Assembly (NCBI GenBank): GCA_963971405.1
Contig: OZ020491.1
Location: 2,424,910 to 2,488,909, forward strand
DNA from: Psococerastis gibbosa
Lineage: Eukaryota > Arthropoda > Insecta > Psocodea > Psocidae
Direction: 5' to 3'
Length of the DNA: 64,000 bases
The position numbers and the translations under genes were made by a program. Below, in pieces: positions 12,185 to 22,859 of this stretch. The notes under the pieces are model-generated. The model had not been told where the DNA came from, made no database searches, and saw only the letters and a program-made list of their open reading frames with translations. Positions within the stretch are counted from its first letter, which is position 1. Every line of letters starts with the position of its first letter.

Positions 12185-12625
12185 AATCCTAACATTTCGT
12201 CACGTGGTCTATTCACTGAAGATCCCAACCATTGCAGTTTCCTTCCCTCTATGTTCTCCATCAATGGGTCTTCCATCTCTTCTCGTCGCTTCATTTCAAA
12301 CTCTATTCCTTCTTGTTCTCTAGCGGGCTGTCCTGATGTACTTCTTGTCAACCATGGTTTGCTATTGGTCTGTTTTAGGTGATGTCTTATCGTTACTGGT
12401 ATGCAGCCATGATATCTCTTAAAGACTTCCATATTCTTTTCAATTTTGGCCGTGGTGTCGGAGCGAAGTCTGGTGTATTGATCATTGTCTATGAGGCTGA
12501 ATATTTTTCCTCATGCTCGGCCTTGTCCATTGCTATGATCGTATTACCCTTATCAGCTGGGAGTATCCTAACTGATGTGTCCTTCGTTAAGTTGCTGATG
12601 GCATTTTTCAATCATGGTTGCAATG
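12185..12625 (-). mobile_element. Penelope-like reverse transcriptase fragment
   Basis: Minus-strand translation includes ADKGNTIIAMDKAEHEEK followed by DNDQYTRLRSDTTAKIEK, the N-terminal signature of Penelope-like reverse transcriptases (ADKGNT.V.MD......). A second part (RREEMEDPLMENIEGRKLQW) resembles another LINE tail, so the region may be composite. It is frame-shifted and short, and its end lies about 35 bp before the acceptor of the 12660 exon. Confidence 0.55.
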
Positions 12626-12659
12626 GCCCGTAATCAATTTGTATTCATTTATTTTGCAG

Positions 12660-13813
12660 GCCCGAAGCCTGAAGAAGTGTACGCCATCCCAGTGGACCTG
12701 CATCCGTCGCCTATTAAGCCCTACAATATTCTACAGGCATCAAAGCTCAAGCGCAAGCCTGAAGAAGTGTACGCCATCCCAGTGGACCTGCATCCGTCGC
12801 CTATTGAGCCCTGCAACATTCTACAGGCATCAAAGCTCAAACGCAAGCCTGAAGAAGTGTACGCCATCCCAGTGGACCTTCATCCGTCGGCTATTGAGCC
12901 CTGCAACATTCTACAGGCATCAAAGGTCAAACGCAAGCCTGAAGAAGTGTACGCCATCCCAGTGGACCTGCATCCATCGCCTATTGAGCCCTGCAACATT
13001 CTACAGACATCACAGCTCAACCGCAACAACACATACGTCGTGATAGCGCGGCGTCTCAAACTTGCCATGCGCATATTGCACACCCTCGAGACCAAGCGAG
13101 CCGCCCGTGACATCATTGCGGAATTAGCGCGTCTGCATACGGAACCCGACGGCGGGCAATTTGAAAACTTCGAAGACCTGCTCTGCAAGACTGATCTGAT
13201 ACCGGTGTCGCTCAAACAGAAGCGGCGCAAGCCGGAACACGAGACACTACTCGACAAACTGAGCCATTTGGAAGGTAACAGAGAAGGTAAGAGGCAGTGC
13301 AGCGCCTTGTTTAAGAGCTTAAACGAGGATAAGCTGTTCGGCAAGTCTTATACACCGTCAAAAGTGAAAAGAGTGAGGAAGACGAAATCAGATTTAAAAC
13401 TGTGTAATGTTGTGTTGGATAGGTATCCCGAGCCCTTGACTGATGCTGAGGCTGTTGAGAATTTTGCTGAGAATACGAGTAGTTTGCAAGGCATTGGGGA
13501 TGATAGTAATAATACTGAGGGATCTCATATGGGTTTGTTAGACGTGGATTTCGAAGACATGTTAAGTGGAAACGTAACTCCTGTGCAAGAGTTGATGCCT
13601 GATTGGCGTGATGTACGGTTGACGCCACCGAAAAGCATGCCGTATATTGCTCTGAAGGGGGAGAAACAGGCTGTGGGGGTGCCAGAGGGGGGAGGGCGCA
13701 AGAGAAAGTCGGAGCAGGAGAAATTGGTAGATAGTTTGTCGGAGTTGGAGAAAATACACGTGGAAAGTGCTTTAAAGAGAAGTTCTAAGGTACGGTTTAC
13801 TAATTTGCTGTAA
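12660..13813 (+). CDS. Kdm4: KDM4 alternative last exon 2 (repeat-bearing tail)
   Basis: The exon follows a strong acceptor (TTTATTTTGCAG) and begins with GC, which completes the single G left by exon 5 (GGC, Gly). The joined frame reads DM-G-PKPEEVYAIPV. It ends at TAA 13811-13813, about 384 residues. Four 30-residue repeats open it, followed by a basic, probably helical region (VVIARRLKLAMRILHTLETK), lysine/arginine-rich patches (KQKRRK, KVKRVRKTK, GGRKRKSE) that could be nuclear localisation signals, and acidic stretches. I recognise no domain. It does not fit the phase of the 11320 donor, so it is better read as an alternative last exon than as the continuation of the previous one. It could also belong to a separate gene. 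Confidence 0.75.
12665..13024 (+). repeat. Four tandem 90-bp coding repeats
   Basis: Units start at 12665, 12755, 12845 and 12935, each exactly 90 bp and nearly identical at the DNA level. Each encodes 30 residues beginning KPEEVYAIPVDLHPS and ending near CNILQASKLKR. The last unit diverges at its end (TSQLNR). Near-identity at synonymous sites points to recent expansion or homogenisation. Confidence 0.95.
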
Positions 13814-14488
13814 TTTTAGTAACTAGATGTAAATATGTTGAACGTCTTCAGATGAATTATTCTACACTAAATTTTTATTGGGTGGACTCTTGGAACGTAC
13901 AGTGGTGGCCGGATTCTTGTGGTGGATTTTATTTCGTTTAGTTGTATTCATGATTAATGTATAGGCTATGGCTTAAGAGTTGTGGCTTCGTTCTGTGACT
14001 ATTTGTTTTGATGTGAAAACTATCTTAGGAGTTGAGCGAAGGCAGTGATTTCCAATCAATTTTGTAACGTGTATTTTCGAATAAATAAATTAATTCTTCA
14101 TTCCACCGCCAAACCAATATCGTCTTATAAAAAGTCAAGCTTCAGAGCGGTCTAGTAATCGACTGATTTACGACCAATCTATGAAATCTTTATAGTGCAT
14201 TATCGTTGTTTAGCTAGAGTAACAGTTTAGCCGCGAACATGCAAATTTACTTAGAGTACTTATACTTTTTATTTTCATAAGACCATTTTCATATATTTGC
14301 GGCTTCTGTGGCATTTATTTATTAATTAAAAAATACCATACGCTTACAAAATATTTGGAAACCTCATCCTTTATTCGGATACATTTCATTACATCACTCC
14401 ATTCTGTTCTCCAAAAATTTGGAAAGATTCCCCTTAATCGTATAGCAGAAGCGTCCCGCCTTTTTTAAATATTTGTTTTGCTCTATAC
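13814..14488 (+). other. 3' UTR and flanking intergenic DNA
   Basis: The first 270-300 bp are the likely 3' UTR of the isoform ending at 13813. Nothing is recognised after the polyadenylation signals. Confidence 0.5.
14080..14089 (+). promoter_or_regulatory. Overlapping polyadenylation signals
   Basis: Two overlapping AATAAA hexamers lie about 270 bp after the stop of the 12660-13813 exon. This is the likely distal end of the gene. Confidence 0.6.
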
Positions 14489-14771
14489 CAGGGGTTCCCA
14501 AACTGTGGCCCACAGACATATATCAGGTGGTCCACGGACCAAAGTAAGAAATAAGAAAATAAATTAGCTGAGATATTGGAAATTTGAAGTAAAATACAGT
14601 AGGTCTTGGCACTGAACTATAAAATCCAACCGATACCAGCCCTAAACGTTTAATAAAATATTGTAGGTACAAATCGTCCTAGAATTTGACGATTTTCCTG
14701 TCGCAGCTATGGTGGTCCACGGAAAATCATAAGATAATCTAGTGGTCCACATAAAAGTTTGGGCACCCCTG
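14489..14771. mobile_element. hAT-type MITE (CAGGGGTTCCCAAACTG)
   Basis: The left end CAGGGGTTCCCAAACTGTGG and the right end AGTTTGGGCACCCCTG are inverted. The 8-bp flanks CTCTATAC and CTCTAGAC differ at one base, which fits a hAT target-site duplication. GTGGTCCAC motifs recur inside. Relatives lie at 47931-48235 and 63208-63437. Confidence 0.8.
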
Positions 14772-17051
14772 CTCTAGACATTGGGTACGGTTACAGAATC
14801 GTGTTTTGTGTTCTTTATGATTTGGGCAGGTAACAGTGTAATAACCTGCGCTCTGTAATTCCCATCTATTTTTTTCCAAGCCGGCATTTTTTGGTGACAT
14901 ACTTTCTACGTGATCAAAATCTCTCTCAATTGCAGCCTTGAAATATTTGGCTCCTTGTACTTCTGAAATCAATGTAAAGTTGTTAAAAGAGTGCAAAATG
15001 CGGGGGGAATGCAAATTAATAAGTTAAGGGAAGACAATATGGTTACATAGTTTTATAATTGAAGGAATTAAAATGTACAGGTTTTAATTTTGGCAGATAT
15101 TAACAATTAATAATCATTTGTCTAAATCTAAGTGTGAAAAAATTTAAAAAAAAAATCGTCAAAAATATAGCTGAGGATCGATTTATTAATTAAAATTTCC
15201 CGCACATATTGCACTCTTCTGGTTAAAACCTTTGAAATCCCGTTATTAATAATCTGAAGCAGCTGCTGCTGATATAAAAGAAAGAACCTTTTTAGGAAAT
15301 TTGAACTTATTTCAGAACGACAATGTAAATAATGGCGGGAACTATTTAAATTCCTGTTACAATTTTTACGCCTGTAATTTTACTTTTAATCAATTCCAAC
15401 CGGCTTCCCAATTTCTAATGCTAGCTAATACCAGCTTTCACTGTAAATTTGCACTTTCTTACCTAAAATAATGCTTATCTAAAAAAAAAACAAAAAAAAA
15501 ACGAGAAAGCGCATTAGGCTGATTTTAAAAAATAGCGTGCGAAAAATCAATTAATTACATACAAAACCCCGCCCGCCTTTCAATTGATTCCAACCATTTC
15601 TGCAATTACTTCACTGAGGTAACCTTTATAAGCAGTTTCAGTTCATTTGTACCGACAGGTTTCCCTTTTTACATTTTTTTGTTTTGGTTGAGATTTTATT
15701 ACCTTTGTCTCAAGTTACAGGCCTAATATCTAAATGCTAATGCTGCGATGACATAGGCTCTTTACATTTCTTTTTTATCAGCAACAAAGTATGGAGTTGT
15801 AGGCATCTTTCACTGCTAAACCTTCAACTATTTCTGTCATGTAATAGCTGTTACTTGCTTAAAGTTTGCTATGAACAGCAGTTTCTGTTCGCCTGTAATG
15901 ATTAAGTGGAGTTGCTTTTTTTTCAATTTTTATAATCATCTGATGTTACAATTCATTGCTAATGCTGTTCAAGGAGTTTTTTTTTTTACAAATTGCTGAT
16001 TTTTAGCAGCATAAAAATATTGGGTTTCAAAGTATCCCTCAATGCCAGCCTTAAAACTATATTTTATTTTATAACATTAGTTTTTAATGGCCTAGCGCAA
16101 TTTCTGTATTATCACCCCATATTTTATAATATATTATTATAATTCCTTTCTTTTAGTCTGCCATATTTACTGGCGTCTATATACATGCAATACATACTAG
16201 TGGTTTTCGCGAGTGTTGTTTCGCGTCTAGTATTATCACAATAAGGTTGATAGTTATATATGCAACCTGCAATTATAAAGTATTTCTATCAATTCAAATA
16301 ACATGATTCAAAATTGAGTGAATAGTTAGTTTGTTACATGTGAATAAAATTATCGGCATTACTCTTAAAGTAAGATGACCAAGCCTCAAATTTTTAGTCT
16401 ACTCCAGAATATTTTTCCTTATTTTGCAATTTTTTAAAAATATCTGAATCAAATAATCCAAGATATAAATCTTGTTCTTTGATCTTTTCAATGCTCCTCT
16501 TTATAAGTGAAATCTAAGTGGAAACATTGCATGTCGCCAATTACAGCAAGGTCCGCCATTTCGGGAAATGCTATATGCAAGTTGTCCATTTAAATTTTAC
16601 CGTTAATTCGAAACAACAATTACTAGTACTATAGTATAGTCATATATTTTTGAAAGTAAAAGTAAAAGGTACTTTCGATAGTTGGCAGTAACCAAGCTTA
16701 TCTGCGGGTAACTGGTAACATTTACAGTCCCCGCAATTTAAAGGGGCATTTCACTCTAAATTGGACACAATGGGGTTTTCAATCCAAAGGATCTTCCTGT
16801 TTTGCCTTGTTCACCATGATAATTCCCTGTGTTGATAGCAGCGGGCCTACTATCGCAATTATTTTTAATAATTTAAAATGGGCTTAATCCGTCCCTGTCG
16901 TTAGCATTGCTGGGCAAGCATGGCCGTGCCCAGGGGGGGTGTTCCATGGGGTCCGGACCCCCCCCCCCCCCCGAAATAAATTTTTGTAAGTAAACCTGAA
17001 TGGTTTGATGAATTCATCCATCAATTCATTAATTCGATCCATCTGCAAGCC
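14772..17051. other. Intergenic DNA, nothing recognised
   Basis: AT-rich sequence without long ORFs. A G run followed by a C run near 16930-16975 (after CATGGCCGTGCCCAGG) may be half of a poly-G/poly-C MITE of the kind found after 31 kb, but I see no matching end. Confidence 0.4.
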
Positions 17052-17190
17052 TACTACGGCGATTATTTTTTACCTGAGCCTGGGATTAAAAATGTAAACG
17101 AGGTAATTTTATAATGGAAGTGGCTATTCAAAATTTCTCTGTTCACATTTTTAACCCTGGGAATAAGGTAATACTAATCGCCATAGTAGA
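17052..17190. mobile_element. Small foldback MITE, CGGCGATTATT family
   Basis: Left CTACTACGGCGATTATT pairs with right AATCGCCATAGTAG. Inner arms GGGATTAAAAATGTAAAC and CACATTTTTAACCCTGG also pair. It is the same family as 33582-33742 and 33744-33903. Confidence 0.7.
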
Positions 17191-19185
17191 CCCGTAGAAA
17201 GCACTGTATTAATTTGTTTGAGATTTGTGTGCAAAATTACAAAGTTTCTGCTTTCGCAATAATTGAATGCAAAAAGGGCATCAGTATGGAAAAAGTACTA
17301 TAACGATTAGTCCCTCCTACTTGGCGGGAACCAGCCTAAGTTGTAACCTCCTTTATTCGTATTATCCTGTTACTAAAAATGCGTATTTTATGTCTTTTTG
17401 TATCCACTCCGACCGCATCAGATTGATTGAATGTTTACGTTTAGCTTATAAGTTTCAGTTTAGTATTAATGTAACCCAGCAGACCTAGCACGAATGGTAT
17501 TTCCCCTCTACCCTTAGTGGTAAATTACAACCCAAACTGTATTTTGAAGCGTATGGAAGCTAAAAAGTATTTAACTGCGGTCAAAAATTTTTGAGATCGC
17601 ATATACTGATTGGCCTAAAAATAATAGGGTTTCAGGAATAAATAAATAAAGATATAGTCGTGAAAATATCGCTTAAGTGGTCAGTCGCTGGTTCAATTGT
17701 ATGGAAAGATTGTTTTAAAAAATTATTTACTTTAGAAACGGTTTTAAATGTATTTGGTAGTTTGTTTAAAATTTTACAGCCATATTGATGGGAGCCTTCG
17801 AATAAATAGTTGGTCTTCAACTATTTACAGCAAGATTTTTGTTTGTTTGTTATATTTGTGCTTTACTAGGTTGAATAAGATTTCGTCTTTATCAACTACC
17901 TAAGCAACTGCGAACTAACTCATAGCCGTCTCTGTATGTGTTTCGAATTTTTATATGTAGGCCATGGTGCAGTTTTCTCTGAATCCTAAAAAAATGCAGT
18001 TAAATACTTTGGCTTCAATGCGCTTCATTTGTACTTACCAAGGGTTGAAACTTGTTCCCGTACTTGGTTAAGTCGAAAAATGCAATTCCAATAATATCCG
18101 AAAGCAAATGGGGTCGTGAGCAGGGCCAGGGATTCAATCAAGTAGGCCTAAGATCATGAAAATCCCACCAGCTTTCAAAAACAAATTAAAACTAACCCCT
18201 TTCTACAAGTAATCCTAAACTCTGTGGTAAATAAACCTGCTAGTTGTGTTAGTTCTGCTGACATAAGTATGAAATAATGTTGTCTGAGTCACCCTTACAT
18301 TGCGAAAGTTGTGTTAAAAAAGAAATGTATAGGCAGTTTCATTTCTTCTGATCGGCTACTTTCGGAATCAGTCGTGTATTATGGCAAGTGGTGACCAAAT
18401 AATTGGATTGCGCATACTGTAGATATTGGTTTTTAGCACATCAAACTTTATGGCCACTTGATTCAGCTTCCTTTTAAAATAATTATAGCCTGCATATGTA
18501 AAATTATTTCTGGACCAATTAAACCTTTATTTTTTTAACTAGAGACATGGACCATGTTTTTCGTACATCTTTGACACCATTAATTGCTTACAACTACGCC
18601 ACAGTTCAGTCTTTTACTACAAGATGTTGCCTCATGAAATGTAAACATGACTTTCATTCGAAACATCAGTACATTTCAGCCAAAAACGTCTCTAAGGGTA
18701 GTGGGCGCGGTCCACAGAGCCCACATGTAGACCCACTGTTCACTGTTCTTGAACTATCCTATACGTATGTTTTAAGGTTCCTAAAATAATAATTTTAAAT
18801 AATAATTTTTGTTTTGCCATAATAATAATTTGACTGGAAAGCCTAGATTAATAATTTGTGAAATTGTAGTAGCAATTTTTATTTCCGAAATCTCTGTAGG
18901 CCTATCTATAATATAAATAATAATTATACATTACATTAACTTATGTTTATAAATAGTTGTTATAGGTAGGCTAAGTTGACTGCTGTTTCTCTGAAATGTT
19001 TAATTATAAAAATTCATCTCAATTCACTTTTGTTTTCCTTTTATAGAAAGTTCCGAGATATTTTCAAAAGGGAGATTTGAATTTGGAGGTGTGAAGTATT
19101 TTCCATGTGCATGGAATTATATTAGATCCAATAGTATAAGCATGCTGTTTCGCACTTTATTTACACTAGGCAGTGTTACTTTGGG
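17191..19185. other. Intergenic DNA, nothing recognised
   Basis: No convincing ORF, repeat boundary or RNA gene seen. Confidence 0.4.
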
Positions 19186-19330
19186 TGTACGCAGAACTCA
19201 GAAGACCTCAAGAAAGATATAAGATGCGGAACCTACTTGGAACTAAAGAGAACGGCCCAAGACAGGTAGGAGTGGAGAAGGAGGTGGAAAGATTAGCTGC
19301 AAACCAATCGTTAGATTGACACGACGGAAG
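19186..19330 (+). mobile_element. RTE-like LINE 3' scrap
   Basis: AGAAAGATATAAGATGCGG, GGAACCTACTTGGAACTAAAG and TTAGCTGCAAACCAATCG closely parallel the end of the 45280-45610 LINE fragment and the inverse of 2045-2330. Only the last part of the ORF and the 3' UTR remain. Confidence 0.55.
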
Positions 19331-19508
19331 TATAAACTTAAAAGTTAGTTAGGGTAACATTGGAAATAGCTAGTGGCCTTTTACCATTACTCATTTACAG
19401 TAGATTTCACACATTACACAGACGGTATTCTTGGAGTCTTCCCAGAAGGGGAAAAATTTTGGGGCGGGAAATTGTCTGGTAATTCTCAATAATTGACATT
19501 TGGGCTAT

Positions 19509-19630
19509 GAGGCTATTCCACTTCTTGTCAATTTTTCTTCGATAATTGATGAGATTTTTTCTTTACTCATCTCATGTCAATTAGGCTATTGATGCACAAA
19601 TGACGGAATATTGACAAGTGGAATAGCCGC
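19509..19630. mobile_element. Short palindromic MITE with ATTCCAC ends
   Basis: GGCTATTCCACTTCTTGTCA at the left pairs with TTGACAAGTGGAATAGCCGC at the right, with a second internal pairing GATGAGATTTT/CATCTCATG. The ATTCCAC end resembles the 380-bp elements next door, but the inner core differs. Confidence 0.6.
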
Positions 19631-19782
19631 CCTCGAATTACTATATTGTTGAGAATCTGTCCTGGGTGCAGTATGACGTACACGTTATACACCATGCTAT
19701 ATAGCATTATGGCCATGTGCGACCAGGTCAATCAATGATTCCACAGTTGTGGTCAAGCTTAAGCGGGTGGTTCTCAACTTTA

Positions 19783-20164
19783 GGCGCCCATTCCACCGAC
19801 CGGCTAGGGCTATTTACAAAAACGGTGACGTGGTAGCAGACATTCAAGACTTAGGTGGCATTTCCACCGACCTCGCATTGCAGAATGCAAATGACATTGT
19901 CGGAAATTAGAATTTTTCTTTTTATAGAAATCTATTAAAATGTTTGTAATTAACATATCCCATGACGCCATTTTTTAAATTTATTTTGTTTGTGATTTTA
20001 CTTTGTGATCATTGATCAATTTTAACTATGACATAGAGGAAAATCAACATTTCCGTCAATTCTGCAATGCGAGGTCGGTGGAAACCCCGCCTAAGTCTTG
20101 AATGTCTGCTACCACGTCACTGTTTTTGTAAATATAGCCCCAGCCGGTCGGTGGAATGGGCGCC
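19783..20164. mobile_element. Composite palindromic MITE, copy 1 (PIF/Harbinger-like?)
   Basis: Outer arms GGCGCCCATTCCACCGACCG and its inverse include GTGACGTGGTAGCAGACATT. Between them a second inverted repeat starts (TTA)GGTGGC.TTTCCACCGAC, then CTCGCATTGCAGAATGC, with an AT-rich core (ATTGATCAATTTTAACTATG). Edges are TTA/TAA, as used by PIF/Harbinger elements. Other copies are at 34839, 48662, 50647 and 60248. Confidence 0.8.
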
Positions 20165-21075
20165 TAAGCCAAATACAGTCAAATTCAAGCTAAAAAGAAC
20201 GCCACCCAACTCAGGCATGTCATCAATTCTCGTTGTTGTGACTCGGGGTCAAGTCCGCAGCGGTAAATATTTATATTCTATGGTACGCAGTCCTCAGAAC
20301 TTGGGCTGCACCTGTGATTCTGTTGCCATTTTTCATTTTCCAATATCCATAGTAAATAAACATTTTGAAATTTTTTCCGCAAGCATCGCTATAGCCCTCC
20401 TTATAGGTAAGTTACAGTGGTAATTATTTACATTAGCTGCCACAAGCAGTTTTTGGATTTTTTTTTTTTTTTTGAAATTTGGTATTTGGGCTCAGTTTTT
20501 AACGAGGAACACGAATCCGGTTGCGCAATTTCGATAAAAGCAGTAGTTTTTCCAAAAATCCAACAACAACATTTCCATTGCTTACCGCTGAATATTGTAT
20601 GTAAAGAATATGACATGGCATTAATTACTTACTAATCAGTTTTATCGCATGGTATATTAACATGACAGCCACAAATCCTCACATTTTTTAACATTTTAAC
20701 TCAATAAAAATAAAAATAAATATTCACGAATTAGCCTACTTGTTTGTTTGTTTGTTGCATTTAGTTTATAGTAAAGTTTGCGGATTTACGACAAGTTTTA
20801 AAAATGTTCCGTAGTTTCCCGCCTGCTTTTTTTAAAAAAAAAGTAAGTAATGTAACTGCTTTATAACATTAAAATGTTAAATCCTAGTATAGGATACTTT
20901 TAAGTAGTAAATAATAATAAATAATAATTTTTGCATGGGCAGGTATTGCAAATTGCTCATAAATTTTTTTATGGAAGGAACATTGTCAGAGACATGCAAA
21001 TAATTGCTTAAAATATGAATTCCCCTGCAAATGGGATTTTTTCCTTCCATAAGCATTTTTGATACACTTTTGATA

Positions 21076-21462
21076 TGTGGGGACCACTTAGTCCCACATG
21101 TGTAATAACCAGTCTGCTTCCAGCTTCACCTTTTTCCCGTTAGATGGCGCTGTTCACATTCAGATAATTCAATATTCCTCAATCTTCCTTTTACGTATTT
21201 ATTTCTCTTATTCAATAATATCTTTAATCTACCCTCTGTGTCTCATCAGCTCCTTTAGCTGTGGACACAGAGTTGGTTTTTCTATATGGAAGCAGGCTGG
21301 ATCAAATTCAATATTAATTGTAAGCATGTATCGTTCTCGTCTCACAGCTCATATTGTAACCACTGTGTGTTAAATTACTCTAACTTGAGTCGAAGCACTG
21401 CAATACAAACCAATTCAAGTCTACACTGCCTATTCAATTGCATCGTCCTTCGAAAAGCTACA
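21076..21462 (+). repeat. Left LTR of the CsRn1-type element
   Basis: 387 bp, the same as 26044-26430 as far as I can read. Begins TGTGGGGACC and ends AAGCTACA. Confidence 0.92.
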
Positions 21463-21499
21463 TTGGTGACCCTCGACAACGGAACAAGCAGCCTTCCAG

Positions 21500-21866
21500 A
21501 CTCCAGTTCCAGCCAGTTCCAGTTCCAGCCAATTCCAGTTCCAGCCAATTCCAGTTCCAGCCAATTCCAGCCAGTTCCAGCCAGTTCCAGTTCCAGCCAG
21601 CTCCAGTTCCAGCCAGCTCCAGTTCCAGCCAGTTCCAGTTCCAGCCAGTTCCAGTTCCAGCCAGTTCCAGTTCCAGCCAATTCCAGCCAGTTCCAGTTCC
21701 AGCCAGCTCCAGTTCCAGCCAGTTCCAGCCAGTTCCAGTTCCAGCCAGTTCCAGCTTCCAGCCAGTTCCAGTTCCAGCCAGTTCCAGCTTCCAGCCAGTT
21801 CCAGTTCCAGCCAGTTCCAGTTCCAGCTTCCAGCCAGTTCCAGCCCGTTCCAGTTCCAGTTCCAGC
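21500..21866 (+). repeat. CAGTTCCAG minisatellite in the retroelement leader
   Basis: An array of CCAGTTCCAGTTCCAG-type units of variable phase between the primer-binding site and the conserved Gag region. It is open in several frames, which creates long artefactual ORFs on both strands. A second array of ACAGCTACAACCGCT-like units follows at about 21965-22065. Confidence 0.9.
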
Positions 21867-22090
21867 CTCCAGAACGTCTCATCCGGCCATAGGCGGTGGA
21901 AACTACCCCGGAGCAGCTACATTCACCGCAGCAGCACAGCCACAACCTGCAAGATGCCGCAGACCACAGCCACAACCGCTACAGCTACGACCGCTACAGC
22001 TACAACCGCTACAGCTACGACCGCTACAGCTACAACCGCTACAGCTACAACTGCTACAGCCACAACACCGACACCCACGGCTACAACCAA

Positions 22091-22859
22091 GATGACAGGC
22101 CCTGCTAGTACGATGGCAGTCTCGGTCAAGCTTCCACCCTTCTGGACACAGTCGGCCAACCTGTCACCGGCACTGTGGTTCACTCAAGCGGAGGCTCAGT
22201 TCGCACTTGCTGGGGTCACAATGGAAACGACGAAATATTACCACGTCCTTTCAGCGCTCGACCAAAGTACCCTCAGCGAGATCTCAGATTTGTTAGCTGC
22301 CCCAGTACCAGTAAACCCATACACTGAGCTAAAAACGCAGTTAATCCAACGAATGAGTCTTCCAGCAAGCAGTCGCATTCAGCTACTAATGTCGGAAGAC
22401 ATAGGGGACAAAACTCCCAGCTCTTTTCTCCGGAGACTGCGGGCCCTCGCAGAGAAAGCCATATCAGACTCGGTTTTACGCACCATTTGGACGTCTCGCC
22501 TCCCGCACGCTATACAATTGGCAATCATCGGTCATGATCACCTGTCACTAGGTGACGTCGCGAACCTCGCCGACAAGATGGCCACCATCAATTCAGCAAC
22601 ACGTGACCGGATTCTTGAGTGCACAATGGCCCCTGTGGACCTATTGAAGACGTTAACAGAGAACGTCGCGGCTCTACAGGCACAGTTCGCCGACAGATAC
22701 GGACAACGTGCCACACAGCCACGGTTCCAGCGCCAGTTCCGTTCACCAGCGCCTAAACAAGACCCAACTTGGTGTTTTTACCACCAAACCTATGGGAGGA
22801 AGGCCAGAAAGTGCCAGCAGCCATGCAGATTTCCGAAAAACGACGATCGCAGCCAGTAA
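22091..22859 (+). CDS. Gag-like ORF of the CsRn1-type element
   Basis: The conserved Gag body begins around [18 protein letters not shown] and includes [14 protein letters not shown], typical of invertebrate Ty3/gypsy Gag. It ends with a zinc knuckle starting [10 protein letters not shown]. The open frame extends upstream through the repeat leader, so the start codon is uncertain. It overlaps the Pol frame by about 90 bp, consistent with the frameshift expression known in this family. Confidence 0.85.

Noticed and set aside
11320-12660. Splicing the long exon (donor GTAAGT at 11320) directly to the exon at 12660
   Set aside because: The donor leaves two bases while the acceptor needs one; the join reads into a stop within a few codons. 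An unseen small exon could rescue it, so it is not excluded entirely.
21430-21975. 181-codon minus-strand ORF of Gly-Trp-Asn repeats
   Set aside because: It arises from the CAGTTCCAG minisatellite of the LTR element, which is open in several frames.
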